Assembly: GCF_010729665.1 (NCBI RefSeq)
Contig: NZ_AP022610.1
Coordinates: forward strand, 3,472,001 to 3,536,000
Length of the DNA stretch: 64,000 nucleotides
Direction of reading: 5' to 3'
Source of the DNA: Mycolicibacterium madagascariense
GTDB lineage: Bacteria > Actinomycetota > Actinomycetes > Mycobacteriales > Mycobacteriaceae
Shown here: positions 1-8,680 of the stretch, piece by piece
How positions within the stretch are numbered: position 1 is the stretch's first letter
How the letters are laid out: every line of letters starts with the position of its first letter
Translations under genes and position numbers: made by a program
Notes under the pieces: model-generated
The model's database searches: none
What the model was told of the DNA's origin: nothing
The model's input: the letters and a program-made list of their open reading frames with translations, nothing else

Positions 1-934
1 CCGCCCACAGGTTGGGATGGATCTCGAGCCGGTCCCGTCGGCCCCCGTGCAGGGCCGTCATGCGACGCTGCCCCTCGGACTCCGACTTGGCATGCAGCGC
101 AGTCTGTTTCGCGATCTGCTCGTCGCTGAGTTCGGCCAGCAGCTCGTCGGCGACGGCCCACGCGGCCGCCGACGTGTCGCGGCTGATGGTGTGCAGCCGG
201 ATGCCGAACCGGATGTCGCGTCCCCGGGCCCGCGCCAGCTCGCGGACCGTCGCGATCTTGGCGGCGGCAGCCTGCGGCGGCTCGCCCCAGGTGAGGTAGA
301 CGTCGACGTACTGCGCGGCGATGGGCAGCGCGGCGGCCGACGAACCGCCGAAGTAAATCTGCGGCAACGGATCTGGTGGGGCGGACACCCTCGCGTCGGC
401 GACGGTGTAGTACTCGCCGTCGAAGTCGACGCCGTCGCCGCGCCATACGGAGTCGACGACGTGGAGGAACTCCCCGGTGCGGGCGTAGCGCGCATCGTGG
501 TCGAGCCAGTCGCCGAAGCGGCGCTGCTCGACGTCGTCCCCACCGCTGACGATGTTCAGCAGGACCCGTCCTCCGGAGAACCGCTGCAGGGTCGCGGCCT
601 GCTGGGCCGCGAGCGTCGGCGGGATGAGGCCGGGCCGAAACGCCACCAGGAACTTGAGCTGCTCGGTCTCGGCGAGCAGCGCGGCCGCCGTCAGCCACGC
701 ATCCTCACACCACGTGCCGGTCGGGGTCAGGACGCCCTCGAAGCCGAGCCGGTCCGCGGCCCTGGCCACCTCGGCCAGGTACTGGCGGGTGGGCGCACGG
801 TAGTTGGCGGGCAACACCTGATTCGACGACGCGTGCGAGGACGCGACGATGGACCGGCTGTCGCCGCTGGTGGGCAGGAACCAGAAGAACTTCGCGCGCG
901 GGGCGGGCGATTCGGGGTGAGCGCTCACTGTCAC
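1..934 (-). CDS. LLM-class flavin monooxygenase, SsuD-like (3' end outside window)
   Basis: About 311 N-terminal codons are visible; the gene runs off the left edge. The product resembles the alkanesulfonate monooxygenase (SsuD) branch of the luciferase-like flavin enzymes, which use FMNH2 and O2 to release sulfite from sulfonates. Visible family features are an N-terminal KFFWFLPTSGDSR block, an LTPTGTWCEDAWL segment, FLVAFRPGLIPPTLAA and GRVLLNIVSGGD. A GTG at 934 and another at 928 are both possible starts. No ABC sulfonate transporter gene is visible, so sulfonate as the substrate is a family-level guess. The LLM/SsuD-like assignment is firm and the substrate is not. Confidence 0.85.
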   Translation of the reverse strand, partial: MTVSAHPESPAPRAKFFWFLPTSGDSRSIVASSHASSNQVLPANYRAPTRQYLAEVARAADRLGFEGVLTPTGTWCEDAWLTAAALLAETEQLKFLVAFRPGLIPPTLAAQQAATLQRFSGGRVLLNIVSGGDDVEQRRFGDWLDHDARYARTGEFLHVVDSVWRGDGVDFDGEYYTVADARVSAPPDPLPQIYFGGSSAAALPIAAQYVDVYLTWGEPPQAAAAKIATVRELARARGRDIRFGIRLHTISRDTSAAAWAVADELLAELSDEQIAKQTALHAKSESEGQRRMTALHGGRRDRLEIHPNLWA

Positions 935-1008
935 GGTGCGGCGACGTTACCGACGCCGCCGTGCAGCGGGAACCCTTCGGTTCCGTCTGAGGCAAAGGGC
1001 CCAGACCC

Positions 1009-1350
1009 CTACCGCCAGCCGTCGGCCGCCTTCGCCGCGCGCAGCAGGTCGTCGCACAGATCGCGCAGCTCGTCCGCCCCGGCGCCCTCCTGCAGGGCGG
1101 TCGCCATGTCCTCGGCGGCGCACCTGACCTGATAGACGCGATCGGAGAGCTGAGCCGCCTCCTCGGCGGTCAGCACGACGGAGTCCGGAGCCAGCGACGT
1201 GCCCTTGACGATCGACCGCTGCTCGTAGGCGCGCTGTCGGCAGGACTGCCTGCAGTACTGGCGACGACGGCCCATCCCGGCGTCGGGAACCTCGCGGCCG
1301 CACCAGCGGCAGGGCTGGACGCGGGTCCGTCGGCGTGTTTCAGGGGCCAC
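1009..1350 (-). CDS. Conserved small zinc-finger-like protein (Rv2049c-like)
   Basis: A 113-residue product if started at GTG 1350. A longer reading to 1485 would overlap the divergent rbpA start and adds unconvincing sequence. The N-terminal half carries CRWCGREVPD, then RRQYCRQSCRQRAYEQR, a C-x2-C...C-x3-C arrangement followed by a basic stretch, which looks like a small zinc-binding nucleic-acid module. The C-terminal half is predicted helical (EEAAQLSDRVYQVRCAAED). Its position divergent from rbpA matches Rv2049c in M. tuberculosis. No function is known to me. Confidence 0.7.
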   Translation of the reverse strand: MAPETRRRTRVQPCRWCGREVPDAGMGRRRQYCRQSCRQRAYEQRSIVKGTSLAPDSVVLTAEEAAQLSDRVYQVRCAAEDMATALQEGAGADELRDLCDDLLRAAKAADGWR

Positions 1351-1483
1351 GGATGTCGACTGTAAACGGCCCGCGGGCCCGTTCCCGGTACCATGGACAC
1401 TCGCGTCGGGAACTTCGCGCCAATCGGCAGCGTTGATGATCGCGAAGACATGCTCGAGAGATGTCGGATGAGGAGAAGTAACC

Positions 1484-1825
1484 ATGGCTGATCGTGTCCT
1501 GCGAGGTAGTCGACTCGGAGCCGTGAGCTACGAGACCGATCGCAACCACGACCTCGCGCCCCGCCAGGTGGCGCGCTACCGGACCGACAACGGCGAGGAA
1601 TTCGAGGTGCCCTTCGCCGACGAGGCCGAGATCCCCGGCACGTGGCCCTGCCGCAACGGCATGGAGGGCACGCTGGTCGACGGCGACGTTCCCGAGCCCA
1701 AGAAGGTCAAGCCGCCGCGCACGCACTGGGACATGCTGCTGGAGCGCCGTTCGGTCGAGGAGCTCGACGAGCTGCTCAAGGAGCGGATGGACATCATCAA
1801 GACCCGCCGCCGCGGGAGCAGCTAG
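1484..1825 (+). CDS. rbpA: RNA polymerase-binding protein RbpA
   Basis: A 113-residue actinobacterial transcription factor. It binds RNA polymerase and group I/II sigma factors (SigA, SigB) and stabilises the open promoter complex. The sequence matches the family along its length: N-terminal tail (VLRGSRLGAVSYETDRN), core domain (FEVPFADEAEIPGTWPCRNG), basic linker (PEPKKVKPPRTHWDMLLERR) and the sigma-interacting C-terminal helix (SVEELDELLKERMDIIKTRR). The ATG at 1484 follows an AGGAG element at about 1469-1473. It stands alone on this strand, with ppm1 convergent downstream. Confidence 0.97.
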   Translation: MADRVLRGSRLGAVSYETDRNHDLAPRQVARYRTDNGEEFEVPFADEAEIPGTWPCRNGMEGTLVDGDVPEPKKVKPPRTHWDMLLERRSVEELDELLKERMDIIKTRRRGSS

Positions 1826-1845
1826 CCCGTTCTCGCGGGGGGCGT

Positions 1846-2607
1846 CTAGCGGACGACGCCCCTGGCGCGGTCGATGCGGCCGCGGATGCCCCACTCGGCG
1901 ATCTTGAACACCGCCTCGCGGATGTTCGAGCCGCTCATCTTCGACTTGCCAAGCTCGCGTTCGGTGAACGTGATCGGCACCTCCACCACCGAGAAGCCGG
2001 CCGTGATGGTGCGCCACGTCATCTCCACCTGGAAGCAGTAGCCCTTCGAGTCGACCGCCTGCAGGTCGATCTTCTCGAGCACCTCGCGCCGGTAAGCCCG
2101 GTATCCCGCGGTGATGTCGTTGACGTCGACGCCGAGCGAGATGCGCGAGTAACCATTAGCGGTGCGCGACAATAGCATTCGTCGGCGCGGCCAGTTGCGC
2201 ACCGTGCCCCCGTCGACGTAGCGCGACCCGATGGACAGGTCGGCGCCTGCGTCGACGGCATCGAGCAGCCGGTAGAGCTCCTCCGGCGCGTGCGAGCCGT
2301 CGGCGTCCATCTCGACGAGCACCAGGTAGCCCCTGCCGAGACCCCAGGCGAAGCCGGCGATGTACGCCGCGCCGAGACCGGCCTTGCTGGTGCGGTGCAT
2401 GACGTGGATGCGGTCCGCGTCGGCCAGCGCCAGCTCGTCGGCCAGTTCACCCGTGCCGTCCGGGCTGCCGTCGTCGACGATCAGCACGTGGACGTCGGGA
2501 CGTGCCGCATGCACCCGCTTGACGATGATCGGCAGATTGTCGCGCTCGTTGTAGGTCGGAATGATGACCAGCGTGCGCTGACTCGGGCGGTCGCCACCCT
2601 GCGTCAT
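1846..2607 (-). CDS. ppm1: Polyprenol-monophosphomannose synthase
   Basis: A 253-residue GT2-family enzyme that moves mannose from GDP-mannose to polyprenyl phosphate on the cytoplasmic membrane. The product feeds lipomannan, lipoarabinomannan and protein O-mannosylation. Visible motifs are the N-terminal [26 protein letters not shown], the metal-binding [14 protein letters not shown] and the later [14 protein letters not shown]. There are no membrane segments, so this is only the catalytic Ppm1 domain. In M. tuberculosis it is fused to the Lnt-like domain, whereas here lnt is a separate gene 19 bases upstream, the arrangement of M. smegmatis. Confidence 0.95.
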   Translation of the reverse strand: MTQGGDRPSQRTLVIIPTYNERDNLPIIVKRVHAARPDVHVLIVDDGSPDGTGELADELALADADRIHVMHRTSKAGLGAAYIAGFAWGLGRGYLVLVEMDADGSHAPEELYRLLDAVDAGADLSIGSRYVDGGTVRNWPRRRMLLSRTANGYSRISLGVDVNDITAGYRAYRREVLEKIDLQAVDSKGYCFQVEMTWRTITAGFSVVEVPITFTERELGKSKMSGSNIREAVFKIAEWGIRGRIDRARGVVR

Positions 2608-2626
2608 GCGCGGTCCCGCTTCCCGG

Positions 2627-4462
2627 TCATGTCACTCCTTCGTCCTGGTGGTCGTCGACGGCCGTCGTCGACTCCTCCGCGGCGGCCGCCTTCCTGCGGC
2701 GACGCGCGAACAACTCTGCGAACGCACCATTGTGCAGCATGGCCCCCACCACAGCCGCAGCACCAGCGAATACGAGGAGTCCCTGGGCCACGGGACCCCA
2801 CCGGGTCGCGGGTGTCAGGCTCGTCTTGAGCCGGATCTGCGCATCCAGGTAGGCGGGCTCGAAGAACGCCGTGCGGTCCACGATGCGGCCGTCGGGACCG
2901 ATCACGGCGCTGATGCCGGTGGTCCCGGCCACGACGACGAACCGGTCGTGTTCGACGGCCCTGAGCCTGGCGAAGGACAGTTGCTGAGCGCTCATCGACG
3001 CGTCGAACGTGGCGTTGTTGGTGGGGACGGCGAGGAATTGCGCCCCGTTGAGCACCGACTCCCTGGCCGCCCTGTCGAAGATGACCTCCCAGCACGTCGT
3101 CACCCCGATCGGGATGCCCGCGGCGTGCACGACGCCGTCGCCGTGACCGGGCACGAAGTAGCCGGCGCGATCGGCGAAGGACGACAGCAGCCGGAAGAAG
3201 CCGCGCCACGGCAGGTACTCGCCGAACGGCTGCACGATCTTCTTGTCGTGGCGTTCGCCGGGCCCGGTCGCCCCGTCCCAGACGATGACGGTGTTGAGCG
3301 CCTGCGGATCCTCGGGGGTGTAGCCGGGCGCCGACACGACCGCCCCGACCAGGATGGGCGCGCGGATCGCGTCGACGGCGGCGGCGATCTCGTCGGCGGC
3401 GTCGTGGTTGACGATCGGGTCGATGTCGGAGGAGTTCTCCGGCCAGATGACGACGGCCGGTTGCGGTGCCCGTCCGGCGCGCACCTCCTCGGCCAGGTGC
3501 ATCGTCTCTTGCACGTGGTTGTCGAGCACGGCCCGCCGCTGGGCGTTGAACTCCAGGCCGAGGCGCGGCACGTTGCCCTGGACCGCGGCGACCGTGGTGG
3601 TGGGGTCCTCACCCGCGCCCGCGCCGCTGTGGCGGACGTAGGGGGTGCCCAGCGCCACGACGAGCAGGACCAGGGCGACGCTCACCCCGGGAACGGCGAC
3701 GGCGGGCGGCAGACCGTGGCGGACGTGGTGGTCTCGTCGCCACCACTGCACCAGCTCGATGACGAGCGCGGCGAGGCCGACGCCGACGAGGGCCACCGCG
3801 AAGGACACCAGGGGCACGCCGCCGTAGTGGGCCAGCACCAGCAGCGGACTGTCGTCCTGACTGAATCCGACTGCGCCCCAAGGAAATCCGCCGAACGGAA
3901 TGGTGGACTTCAGCCATTCGGCGAGCACCCACAGGCAGGCGAACCACACCGGCCAGCCGGGCAGCCGGCGCACGATGACCGCGAGCAGGCCGAAGACCGC
4001 GGGGAACAGGGCCTCCAGCGCCGAGAGCGCCAGCCACGGAAACGGTCCGACCAGCCCGCTGATCCATGGGATGAGCGGCACGTAGAAGGCCAGCCCCGCG
4101 AGGAAGCCGTACCCGAAACCACCCGCCTTCGTCGTCGACGCATCGGTCAGCACCCAGGTGAGCAGGGCGAGCGCGAGGAACGCCGCGGGCCACCAGCCGA
4201 AGGGCGGGAAGCTGACGCACAGCAGCACCCCCGCGGCCAGGGAGGCCGCGAGTCGCAGGGCGCGCGGCACCAGTGCTCGACGCAACCGGGTCGCGACGCG
4301 CGACCACGCCGGCTCCCGGGTGGCGGGCTCCGGCGCATCGGCGCCGTCCGGTGTCGGAGTCTCCGCGTCGACGGCCTCGTCGTCGACGGCCTCCGCGTCG
4401 GTCTCTTCGCCGACGGCCTCGGGTTCCGCCTCGTCGCGGTGCCGGTGGCGGCGCTCATCCAT
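2627..4462 (-). CDS. lnt: Apolipoprotein N-acyltransferase
   Basis: A protein of about 611 residues that adds the third acyl chain to the N-terminal cysteine of lipoproteins at the outer face of the membrane. It has an acidic cytoplasmic N-terminus, a block of hydrophobic helices over roughly residues 40-270 ([20 protein letters not shown] and following), then a nitrilase-type domain. Nitrilase elements seen are [10 protein letters not shown] (Glu), [14 protein letters not shown] (Lys) and [11 protein letters not shown] (Cys). I prefer ATG 4462. GTG 4474 in the same frame is also possible and would overlap the amidohydrolase by 20 bases. It neighbours and probably scaffolds Ppm1. Confidence 0.93.
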   Translation of the reverse strand: MDERRHRHRDEAEPEAVGEETDAEAVDDEAVDAETPTPDGADAPEPATREPAWSRVATRLRRALVPRALRLAASLAAGVLLCVSFPPFGWWPAAFLALALLTWVLTDASTTKAGGFGYGFLAGLAFYVPLIPWISGLVGPFPWLALSALEALFPAVFGLLAVIVRRLPGWPVWFACLWVLAEWLKSTIPFGGFPWGAVGFSQDDSPLLVLAHYGGVPLVSFAVALVGVGLAALVIELVQWWRRDHHVRHGLPPAVAVPGVSVALVLLVVALGTPYVRHSGAGAGEDPTTTVAAVQGNVPRLGLEFNAQRRAVLDNHVQETMHLAEEVRAGRAPQPAVVIWPENSSDIDPIVNHDAADEIAAAVDAIRAPILVGAVVSAPGYTPEDPQALNTVIVWDGATGPGERHDKKIVQPFGEYLPWRGFFRLLSSFADRAGYFVPGHGDGVVHAAGIPIGVTTCWEVIFDRAARESVLNGAQFLAVPTNNATFDASMSAQQLSFARLRAVEHDRFVVVAGTTGISAVIGPDGRIVDRTAFFEPAYLDAQIRLKTSLTPATRWGPVAQGLLVFAGAAAVVGAMLHNGAFAELFARRRRKAAAAEESTTAVDDHQDEGVT

Positions 4463-6068
4463 GGAGGGTGACACCCCGGTGGACCGTCTGGCGGCAGACG
4501 GGCAGGGGCGCGTCGGGAGACAGTCTCGGCAATGCCGGAATCCGCGAGCGCGGATCGGTCGACCACCGCTGCACGGTGTCCGTGGGCGCGGCGACCTCCA
4601 GTGCGTCGAGGCTGTCGGGCAGGTCCCACACCGCGTAGGTGGCCGGGGCGCCGGGGGTCAGCGTGCCCGCGACGCCGTCTCGGGCGCCCCCGGCCCGCCA
4701 CGCCCCGCGGGTGGCGGCGGCGAACGCCGCACGCGCGGACATCGCGCTGCCCGGGGTGCGGTGGGTGGTGGCCGCCCGCACCGTCTCCCACGGGTTCATG
4801 CCGGTGACGGGGGTATCGGAGCCGAAGGCGAGTGGCACGCCTTGGGATGCTAACAGCGCCAGCGGGTTGAGCCGGACCGCCCGCTCGGCACCCAGACGCT
4901 GGGCATACATTCCGTCGGTCCCGCCCCAGAGCGCGTCGAAGTTCGGCTGCATGCTGGCGATGACGCCCCAGCTGCCCAGCAGGCCGGCCTGCTCCCGGTC
5001 GATCATCTCGACGTGCTCGAGGCGGTGCCCGCAGCGGGCGACGGCAGGCGCGCCGTGGCGGTCCACCACGCGCGCGAAGGCCTCGACGACGGCCGCGACG
5101 GCGGCGTCGCCGATGACGTGGAAGCCCGCGGTGATCCCCGCCTGGGTGCACGCGTCGACGTGCGCCTCGATGGCGTCCGCGTCGAGGTAGGCGTTGCCGA
5201 CCCGGTCCGGTGCGTCGTGGTACGGCTCGAGCAGCCAGGCCGTGCGCGAGCCGAGCGCGCCGTCGACGAAGAGGTCACCCGCCAGGCCGCGAACCCCGGT
5301 GTCGGACAACAGCTCTCGGGCCTGGTCCGCCGACGTCACCGCCTCGCCCCAGTAGCCGATGACCTCGACGCCGTGCCGTAGCGCGTCAAGCTCCCGCCAG
5401 TCGTCGAGGCCGCCGATCTCGGGACCGGCGCATTCGTGGACGGCGGCGATGCCCGACCTGGCGGCCAGGTCGAGGGCCGCCACCCGGGCCTCGTCGCGCT
5501 GCGCCTGCGTCAAGGCGCCGCGCGCGGCGGCCCGCACCGCGTGGTGCGCCTCGGCGGTCAGGGGTAGCTGGTCGTGGTGGCCCGCCCGCGACTCCAGATC
5601 CGGCACGGATCGGCGCAGCGCAGAGGAGGCCGCGGCGGAGTGCACGTCGACCCGTGCGAGATACGCGGGCCGGTCGCCGAGTACGCGATCGAGGTCGGCG
5701 GTGGTGGGCGCGACGGGCTGCGGCCAGCGCGCCTCGTCCCACCCGTGGCCCCAGATCGGTCCCGTGGGATGGCAGTGGGCGTGTTCGGCGAGCAAGCGCA
5801 GCGCATCGTCGCGCGACCGGGCGCCGCGCAGGTCGAGTCCGACGAGCGCGAGACCCGTCGCGGTGACGTGGACGTGGCTGTCGACGAAGGCGGGCGTCAC
5901 GAAGGCGCCGTCGAGGTCGACCACCCGGGCGCCGGGAAACTGCCTGCGGCCCACGTCGTCGGCGCCGAGCCAGGACACGACGGGCTCGGGCCCATCGCTC
6001 ACCGCCATGGCGGTCGCGTCGGGCATCGTCGAGCTGTAGACCCGACCGCCGACCAGCAGGGTCGTCAA
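4455..6068 (-). CDS. Amidohydrolase, YtcJ-like
   Basis: A 537-residue metal-dependent hydrolase of the amidohydrolase-3 (YtcJ) group. The N-terminal beta sandwich leads into [13 protein letters not shown], where His65 and His67 would bind metal; later blocks are [28 protein letters not shown] and [13 protein letters not shown], the last carrying the conserved Asp. The start is a TTG inside a TTGA overlap with fxsA, so it is translationally coupled. It occupies the Rv2052c position between lnt and fxsA. The substrate cannot be read from sequence. Confidence 0.85.
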   Translation of the reverse strand: MTTLLVGGRVYSSTMPDATAMAVSDGPEPVVSWLGADDVGRRQFPGARVVDLDGAFVTPAFVDSHVHVTATGLALVGLDLRGARSRDDALRLLAEHAHCHPTGPIWGHGWDEARWPQPVAPTTADLDRVLGDRPAYLARVDVHSAAASSALRRSVPDLESRAGHHDQLPLTAEAHHAVRAAARGALTQAQRDEARVAALDLAARSGIAAVHECAGPEIGGLDDWRELDALRHGVEVIGYWGEAVTSADQARELLSDTGVRGLAGDLFVDGALGSRTAWLLEPYHDAPDRVGNAYLDADAIEAHVDACTQAGITAGFHVIGDAAVAAVVEAFARVVDRHGAPAVARCGHRLEHVEMIDREQAGLLGSWGVIASMQPNFDALWGGTDGMYAQRLGAERAVRLNPLALLASQGVPLAFGSDTPVTGMNPWETVRAATTHRTPGSAMSARAAFAAATRGAWRAGGARDGVAGTLTPGAPATYAVWDLPDSLDALEVAAPTDTVQRWSTDPRSRIPALPRLSPDAPLPVCRQTVHRGVTLHG

Positions 6069-6544
6069 GCGACGTCGGGGTGTCTCGGCAGCCGCGGCGG
6101 CGCCACGTCCGTCACGTCGATCACCTCGCCGTCGACGTAGTCACCGCGGACGGTGCGACGCGGTCCGGGGCCCATGGTCGTGACGATGAGGGGGACGCGA
6201 CGGAGCCTGCGCGCCGCCAGCGCCGCCACCGCGGGCCGCACGACGGCGCGCGTCGCGGGGATCAGCAGCAGCAGTCCCACCACGGACGTGACCAGGCCGG
6301 GCACCACGGTCAGGACGATGCCCAACGCCACCAGCGCACCGTCCGACACCGCCCCCTGGGGCGTCGTCAGGCCCGTCCGAAGGCGCCGAATCTGACGCGT
6401 GACCTGCGACCCCGCCAGCGCGAGACCGAGGACGAAGGTGCCGACGAGCAGCAGGAAGGTCCAACCGAGGCCGATCCACGACACCAGACCGAGGACCACC
6501 GCCGCTTCGACGAGGACGTACACCAGGAACAGCCGCATAGCCAT
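6065..6544 (-). CDS. fxsA: FxsA-family membrane protein
   Basis: A 159-residue cytoplasmic membrane protein. It shows the FxsA layout: an N-terminal hydrophobic hairpin (LFLVYVLVEAAVVLGLVSWI, then TFLLLVGTFVLGLALAGSQV), an amphipathic connector with PQGAVSDGALVALG, and a third segment VVPGLVTSVVGLLLLIPATR. E. coli FxsA affects F exclusion of phage T7; the mycobacterial role is unknown. It is the first gene of the operon running to ppm1 and matches Rv2053c. ATG 6544 and ATG 6538 are both possible starts. Confidence 0.88.
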   Translation of the reverse strand: MAMRLFLVYVLVEAAVVLGLVSWIGLGWTFLLLVGTFVLGLALAGSQVTRQIRRLRTGLTTPQGAVSDGALVALGIVLTVVPGLVTSVVGLLLLIPATRAVVRPAVAALAARRLRRVPLIVTTMGPGPRRTVRGDYVDGEVIDVTDVAPPRLPRHPDVA

Positions 6545-6577
6545 GACGGGTCAACGCCCGGGGGGACGCCGGGGTTC

Positions 6578-6979
6578 CTAGCCGGCCGAGCCGGTGGGGT
6601 CGGCGGCACGCACCTCGATGGCCGCGTGCACCTTGTCGACGCCGCCGCGGATGAGGGCCTGCGGGATCCACCACCAGGCGTGCCACCAATAGCGCCGGGT
6701 CACCATGTCGAACACGCGCCGCGTCTCCGACTTCGGCAGGTTCCTGGCGACGGCTTCGACGGGCTCGCCCTTCGGCTTGCCGAGCACGCCGCACTTCTGG
6801 ATGGTCACGCGCGGAGTGTTGTTGATGCGCTTGGTCTTCCACGACCCGTCGTCGGTGCTGATCACCAGCCGGTCGCCGTCGGGCACGCCCCACACCGGCG
6901 TCGGCTTGGGCCGGCCATCCTTGGTGAAGGTGGTCAGCAGCAGGTACTTCTCGGTGTAGACGTCCTTGAACTCGGGCAT
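6578..6979 (-). CDS. PPOX-class F420-dependent oxidoreductase (Rv2061c-like), copy 2
   Basis: A 133-residue split-beta-barrel protein of the pyridoxamine-oxidase-like flavin/deazaflavin family. Features seen are YLLLTTFTKDGRPKPTPVWG, a ligand-binding strand, GDRLVISTDDGSWKTKRINN and TPRVTIQKCG, typical of the Rv2061c subfamily that is thought to use cofactor F420. The C-terminus has an extra Trp-rich stretch (RRYWWHAWWWIPQALIRGG) not found in the upstream paralogue. Its ATG overlaps the stop of that paralogue by one base, so the two are co-translated. The substrate is unknown. Confidence 0.85.
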   Translation of the reverse strand: MPEFKDVYTEKYLLLTTFTKDGRPKPTPVWGVPDGDRLVISTDDGSWKTKRINNTPRVTIQKCGVLGKPKGEPVEAVARNLPKSETRRVFDMVTRRYWWHAWWWIPQALIRGGVDKVHAAIEVRAADPTGSAG

Positions 6980-7359
6980 CAGGCGGGCTTCAGTTCGATC
7001 GTGACGTTCTTGTCGACGCCTCCGCGCAGCTTGGAGAAGAAGTTGAACGCCTTGCCGACGACGCCGTAGCGCTTGCCGATCGCGTCGTAGGTGGCCTTGT
7101 TCGCCGACTTGTCGAGGATCGTCGCCACGGCGTCGACCGCCTCACCCTTGGGCGTGCCCCCGCGGTCGCAGGGAGCGATCGTCACGCGCGGGGTGTGGCG
7201 AATGCGCTTGACCTTCCACGACCCGCCGCCGGTGATGACGACGAGCCCGTCGCCCTTGGGCGCGGCCCAGATCGCGGTGGGCTTGGGCCGACCGTCCTTG
7301 GTGAAGGTGGTCAGCAGGATGTACTCGGACTTCGCGACGTCGGCGAACGTGACGGCCAT
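6979..7359 (-). CDS. PPOX-class F420-dependent oxidoreductase (Rv2061c-like), copy 1
   Basis: A 126-residue paralogue of the next gene, sharing the blocks LLTTFTKDGRPKPT, GSWKVKRIRHTPRVTI, GEAVDAVA and a closing GGVDKNVTIELKP. It is the upstream member of a tandem pair and starts at ATG 7359. The family binds a flavin or F420 at a dimer interface. The two copies differ mainly in the segment before the shared RGGVDK block, which suggests substrate divergence after duplication. The family call is firm; the physiological reaction is not known. Confidence 0.87.
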   Translation of the reverse strand: MAVTFADVAKSEYILLTTFTKDGRPKPTAIWAAPKGDGLVVITGGGSWKVKRIRHTPRVTIAPCDRGGTPKGEAVDAVATILDKSANKATYDAIGKRYGVVGKAFNFFSKLRGGVDKNVTIELKPA

Positions 7360-7408
7360 GGCTTCAACTTAGCGGCCCACCGCGACTGCCGACCGTCGAG
7401 TGCGACGA

Positions 7409-7516
7409 TCAGCGGTCGGAGTTACCCCACCGGCCGTGCCAGGACTCCCGGTAGGGAAGTCCGAGGATCGCGAGCATCGCGATGACGAGTACTACGAAGG
7501 CCAAGAGTCCACACAT
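7409..7516 (-). CDS. 35-residue single-span membrane protein
   Basis: A very short ORF, supported by an almost ideal Shine-Dalgarno sequence (GGGAGGAACGGCA directly before ATG 7516). The product begins MCGLLAFVVLVIAMLAILGL, a single hydrophobic helix, and ends in a charged aromatic tail, PYRESWHGRWGNSDR. There is a Cys at position 2 but no lipobox. An in-frame extension to 7660 reads through AT-rich promoter-like DNA and is unlikely. It lies 49 bases upstream of the PPOX pair on the same strand. Function unknown. Confidence 0.55.
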   Translation of the reverse strand: MCGLLAFVVLVIAMLAILGLPYRESWHGRWGNSDR

Positions 7517-7587
7517 TGCCGTTCCTCCCGTGTCGTCTCCGACGACGTCTGACGTGACGTTGCCGGTCGGAGCTTTGAGAAGAATGT

Positions 7588-7602
7588 AGTACCGCCGGTA
7601 CT
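7588..7602. promoter_or_regulatory. Inverted repeat, candidate operator
   Basis: The 15-base sequence AGTACC-gcc-GGTACT is a perfect inverted repeat in the AT-richer gap between the small membrane gene (leftward) and the dioxygenase (rightward). An AATGTA/TACATT hexamer and a TATAAC hexamer flank it, as expected if it sits among divergent promoter elements. The cognate regulator is not identifiable. Confidence 0.35.
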
Positions 7603-7743
7603 GGATATAACGGCTTCGTGGTGAGCCGAACAGCCGCGTCCGGGACGTGACGACCGTCACTTTCGCGCAACAGTGGTCGGCGAGTTCGAATCGTCGCTAG
7701 CCGAAGAATGGCCAGTGCCGGTGACGTATGCGGCAATGGAGCG

Positions 7744-8676
7744 ATGTCCAACTCCCCCGTGATCGTGAAACTCGGCGCGAACATCGGCGCCCGCATCGAC
7801 GGCGTGCGTCTCGGTGGCGACCTGCCCGCAGCGACGGTCGAGGCCATCAACGACGCCCTGCTCACCCACAAGGTCGTCTTCTTCCGCGAACAGCATCACC
7901 TCGACGACGAAAGCCAACTGGCCTTCGCCAGAACGCTCGGAACGCCGACGATCGCCCACCCCACGGTGACCTCGCGCGGGGCCGACGTCCTGCCGATCGA
8001 CTCGCGCTATGACAAGGCGAACTCCTGGCACACCGACGTCACGTTCGTCGACCGCGTGCCCAAGGCGTCACTGCTGCGCGCGATCACCCTGCCCGACTAC
8101 GGCGGCACGACGACCTGGGCGTCGACCGAGGCCGCCTACGACCAGTTGCCACCGCCACTGGCCGCCCTCGCCGAGAACCTGTGGGCGATCCACACCAACG
8201 ACTACGACTACGTCAAGGACCACGCCGACGATCAGCCGGGCGGCGTCTCCGAGACCACCCGCCAGTACCGGGAGGAGTTCGTCTCCGACCACTACGAGAC
8301 CGAGCACCCGGTGGTCCGCGTCCATCCGGAGACGGGGCGACGGGTGCTGCTGCTCGGGCACTTCGTCAAGAGGTTCGTGGGCCTGGGCACGAACGAGTCG
8401 GTCGCCCTGCTGCAGCTGCTGCAGGCGCGAGTCACCAAGCTGGAGAACACGATTCGCTGGAACTGGGCGCCGGGTGACCTGGCCATCTGGGACAACAGGG
8501 CCACGCAGCACTACGCGGTCTCCGACTACGACGACCAGTACCGCCGGCTGAGCCGGGTCACCCTGGCCGGCGACGTCCCCGTCGACGTGCACGGGACCCC
8601 GAGCCGCGTGCTGGCCGGCGACGCATCGCACTACTCGGAGGTCGTGGCGCCCGCGCGCCTGGTCGCCGTACCGTAG
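7744..8676 (+). CDS. TauD/AtsK-type Fe(II)/2-oxoglutarate dioxygenase
   Basis: A 310-residue non-haem iron oxygenase. The facial triad is visible as H96-T-D98 (SWHTDVTF) and H256 (NRATQHYAV), with R267 or R271 for 2-oxoglutarate (YRRLSRVTL). It resembles the alkyl-sulfatase/TauD branch (Rv3406-like), which releases sulfate or sulfite from sulfate esters or sulfonates. I chose ATG 7744 because a GGAG lies just before it; ATG 7708 would add a poor 12-residue extension. It is followed four bases later by cobG, which is probably incidental co-transcription. Confidence 0.88.
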   Translation: MSNSPVIVKLGANIGARIDGVRLGGDLPAATVEAINDALLTHKVVFFREQHHLDDESQLAFARTLGTPTIAHPTVTSRGADVLPIDSRYDKANSWHTDVTFVDRVPKASLLRAITLPDYGGTTTWASTEAAYDQLPPPLAALAENLWAIHTNDYDYVKDHADDQPGGVSETTRQYREEFVSDHYETEHPVVRVHPETGRRVLLLGHFVKRFVGLGTNESVALLQLLQARVTKLENTIRWNWAPGDLAIWDNRATQHYAVSDYDDQYRRLSRVTLAGDVPVDVHGTPSRVLAGDASHYSEVVAPARLVAVP

Positions 8677-8680
8677 CTGG

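Noticed and set aside
2606..4471. A 621-residue plus-strand frame opposite lnt
   Set aside because: Antisense to a clear nitrilase-type acyltransferase; no motif and skewed composition.
1..8676. A sulfonate/sulfate-ester scavenging locus (SsuD-like gene plus TauD-like gene)
   Set aside because: The two genes are about 7 kb apart with core genes between them and no ABC transporter or sulfur regulator is visible.
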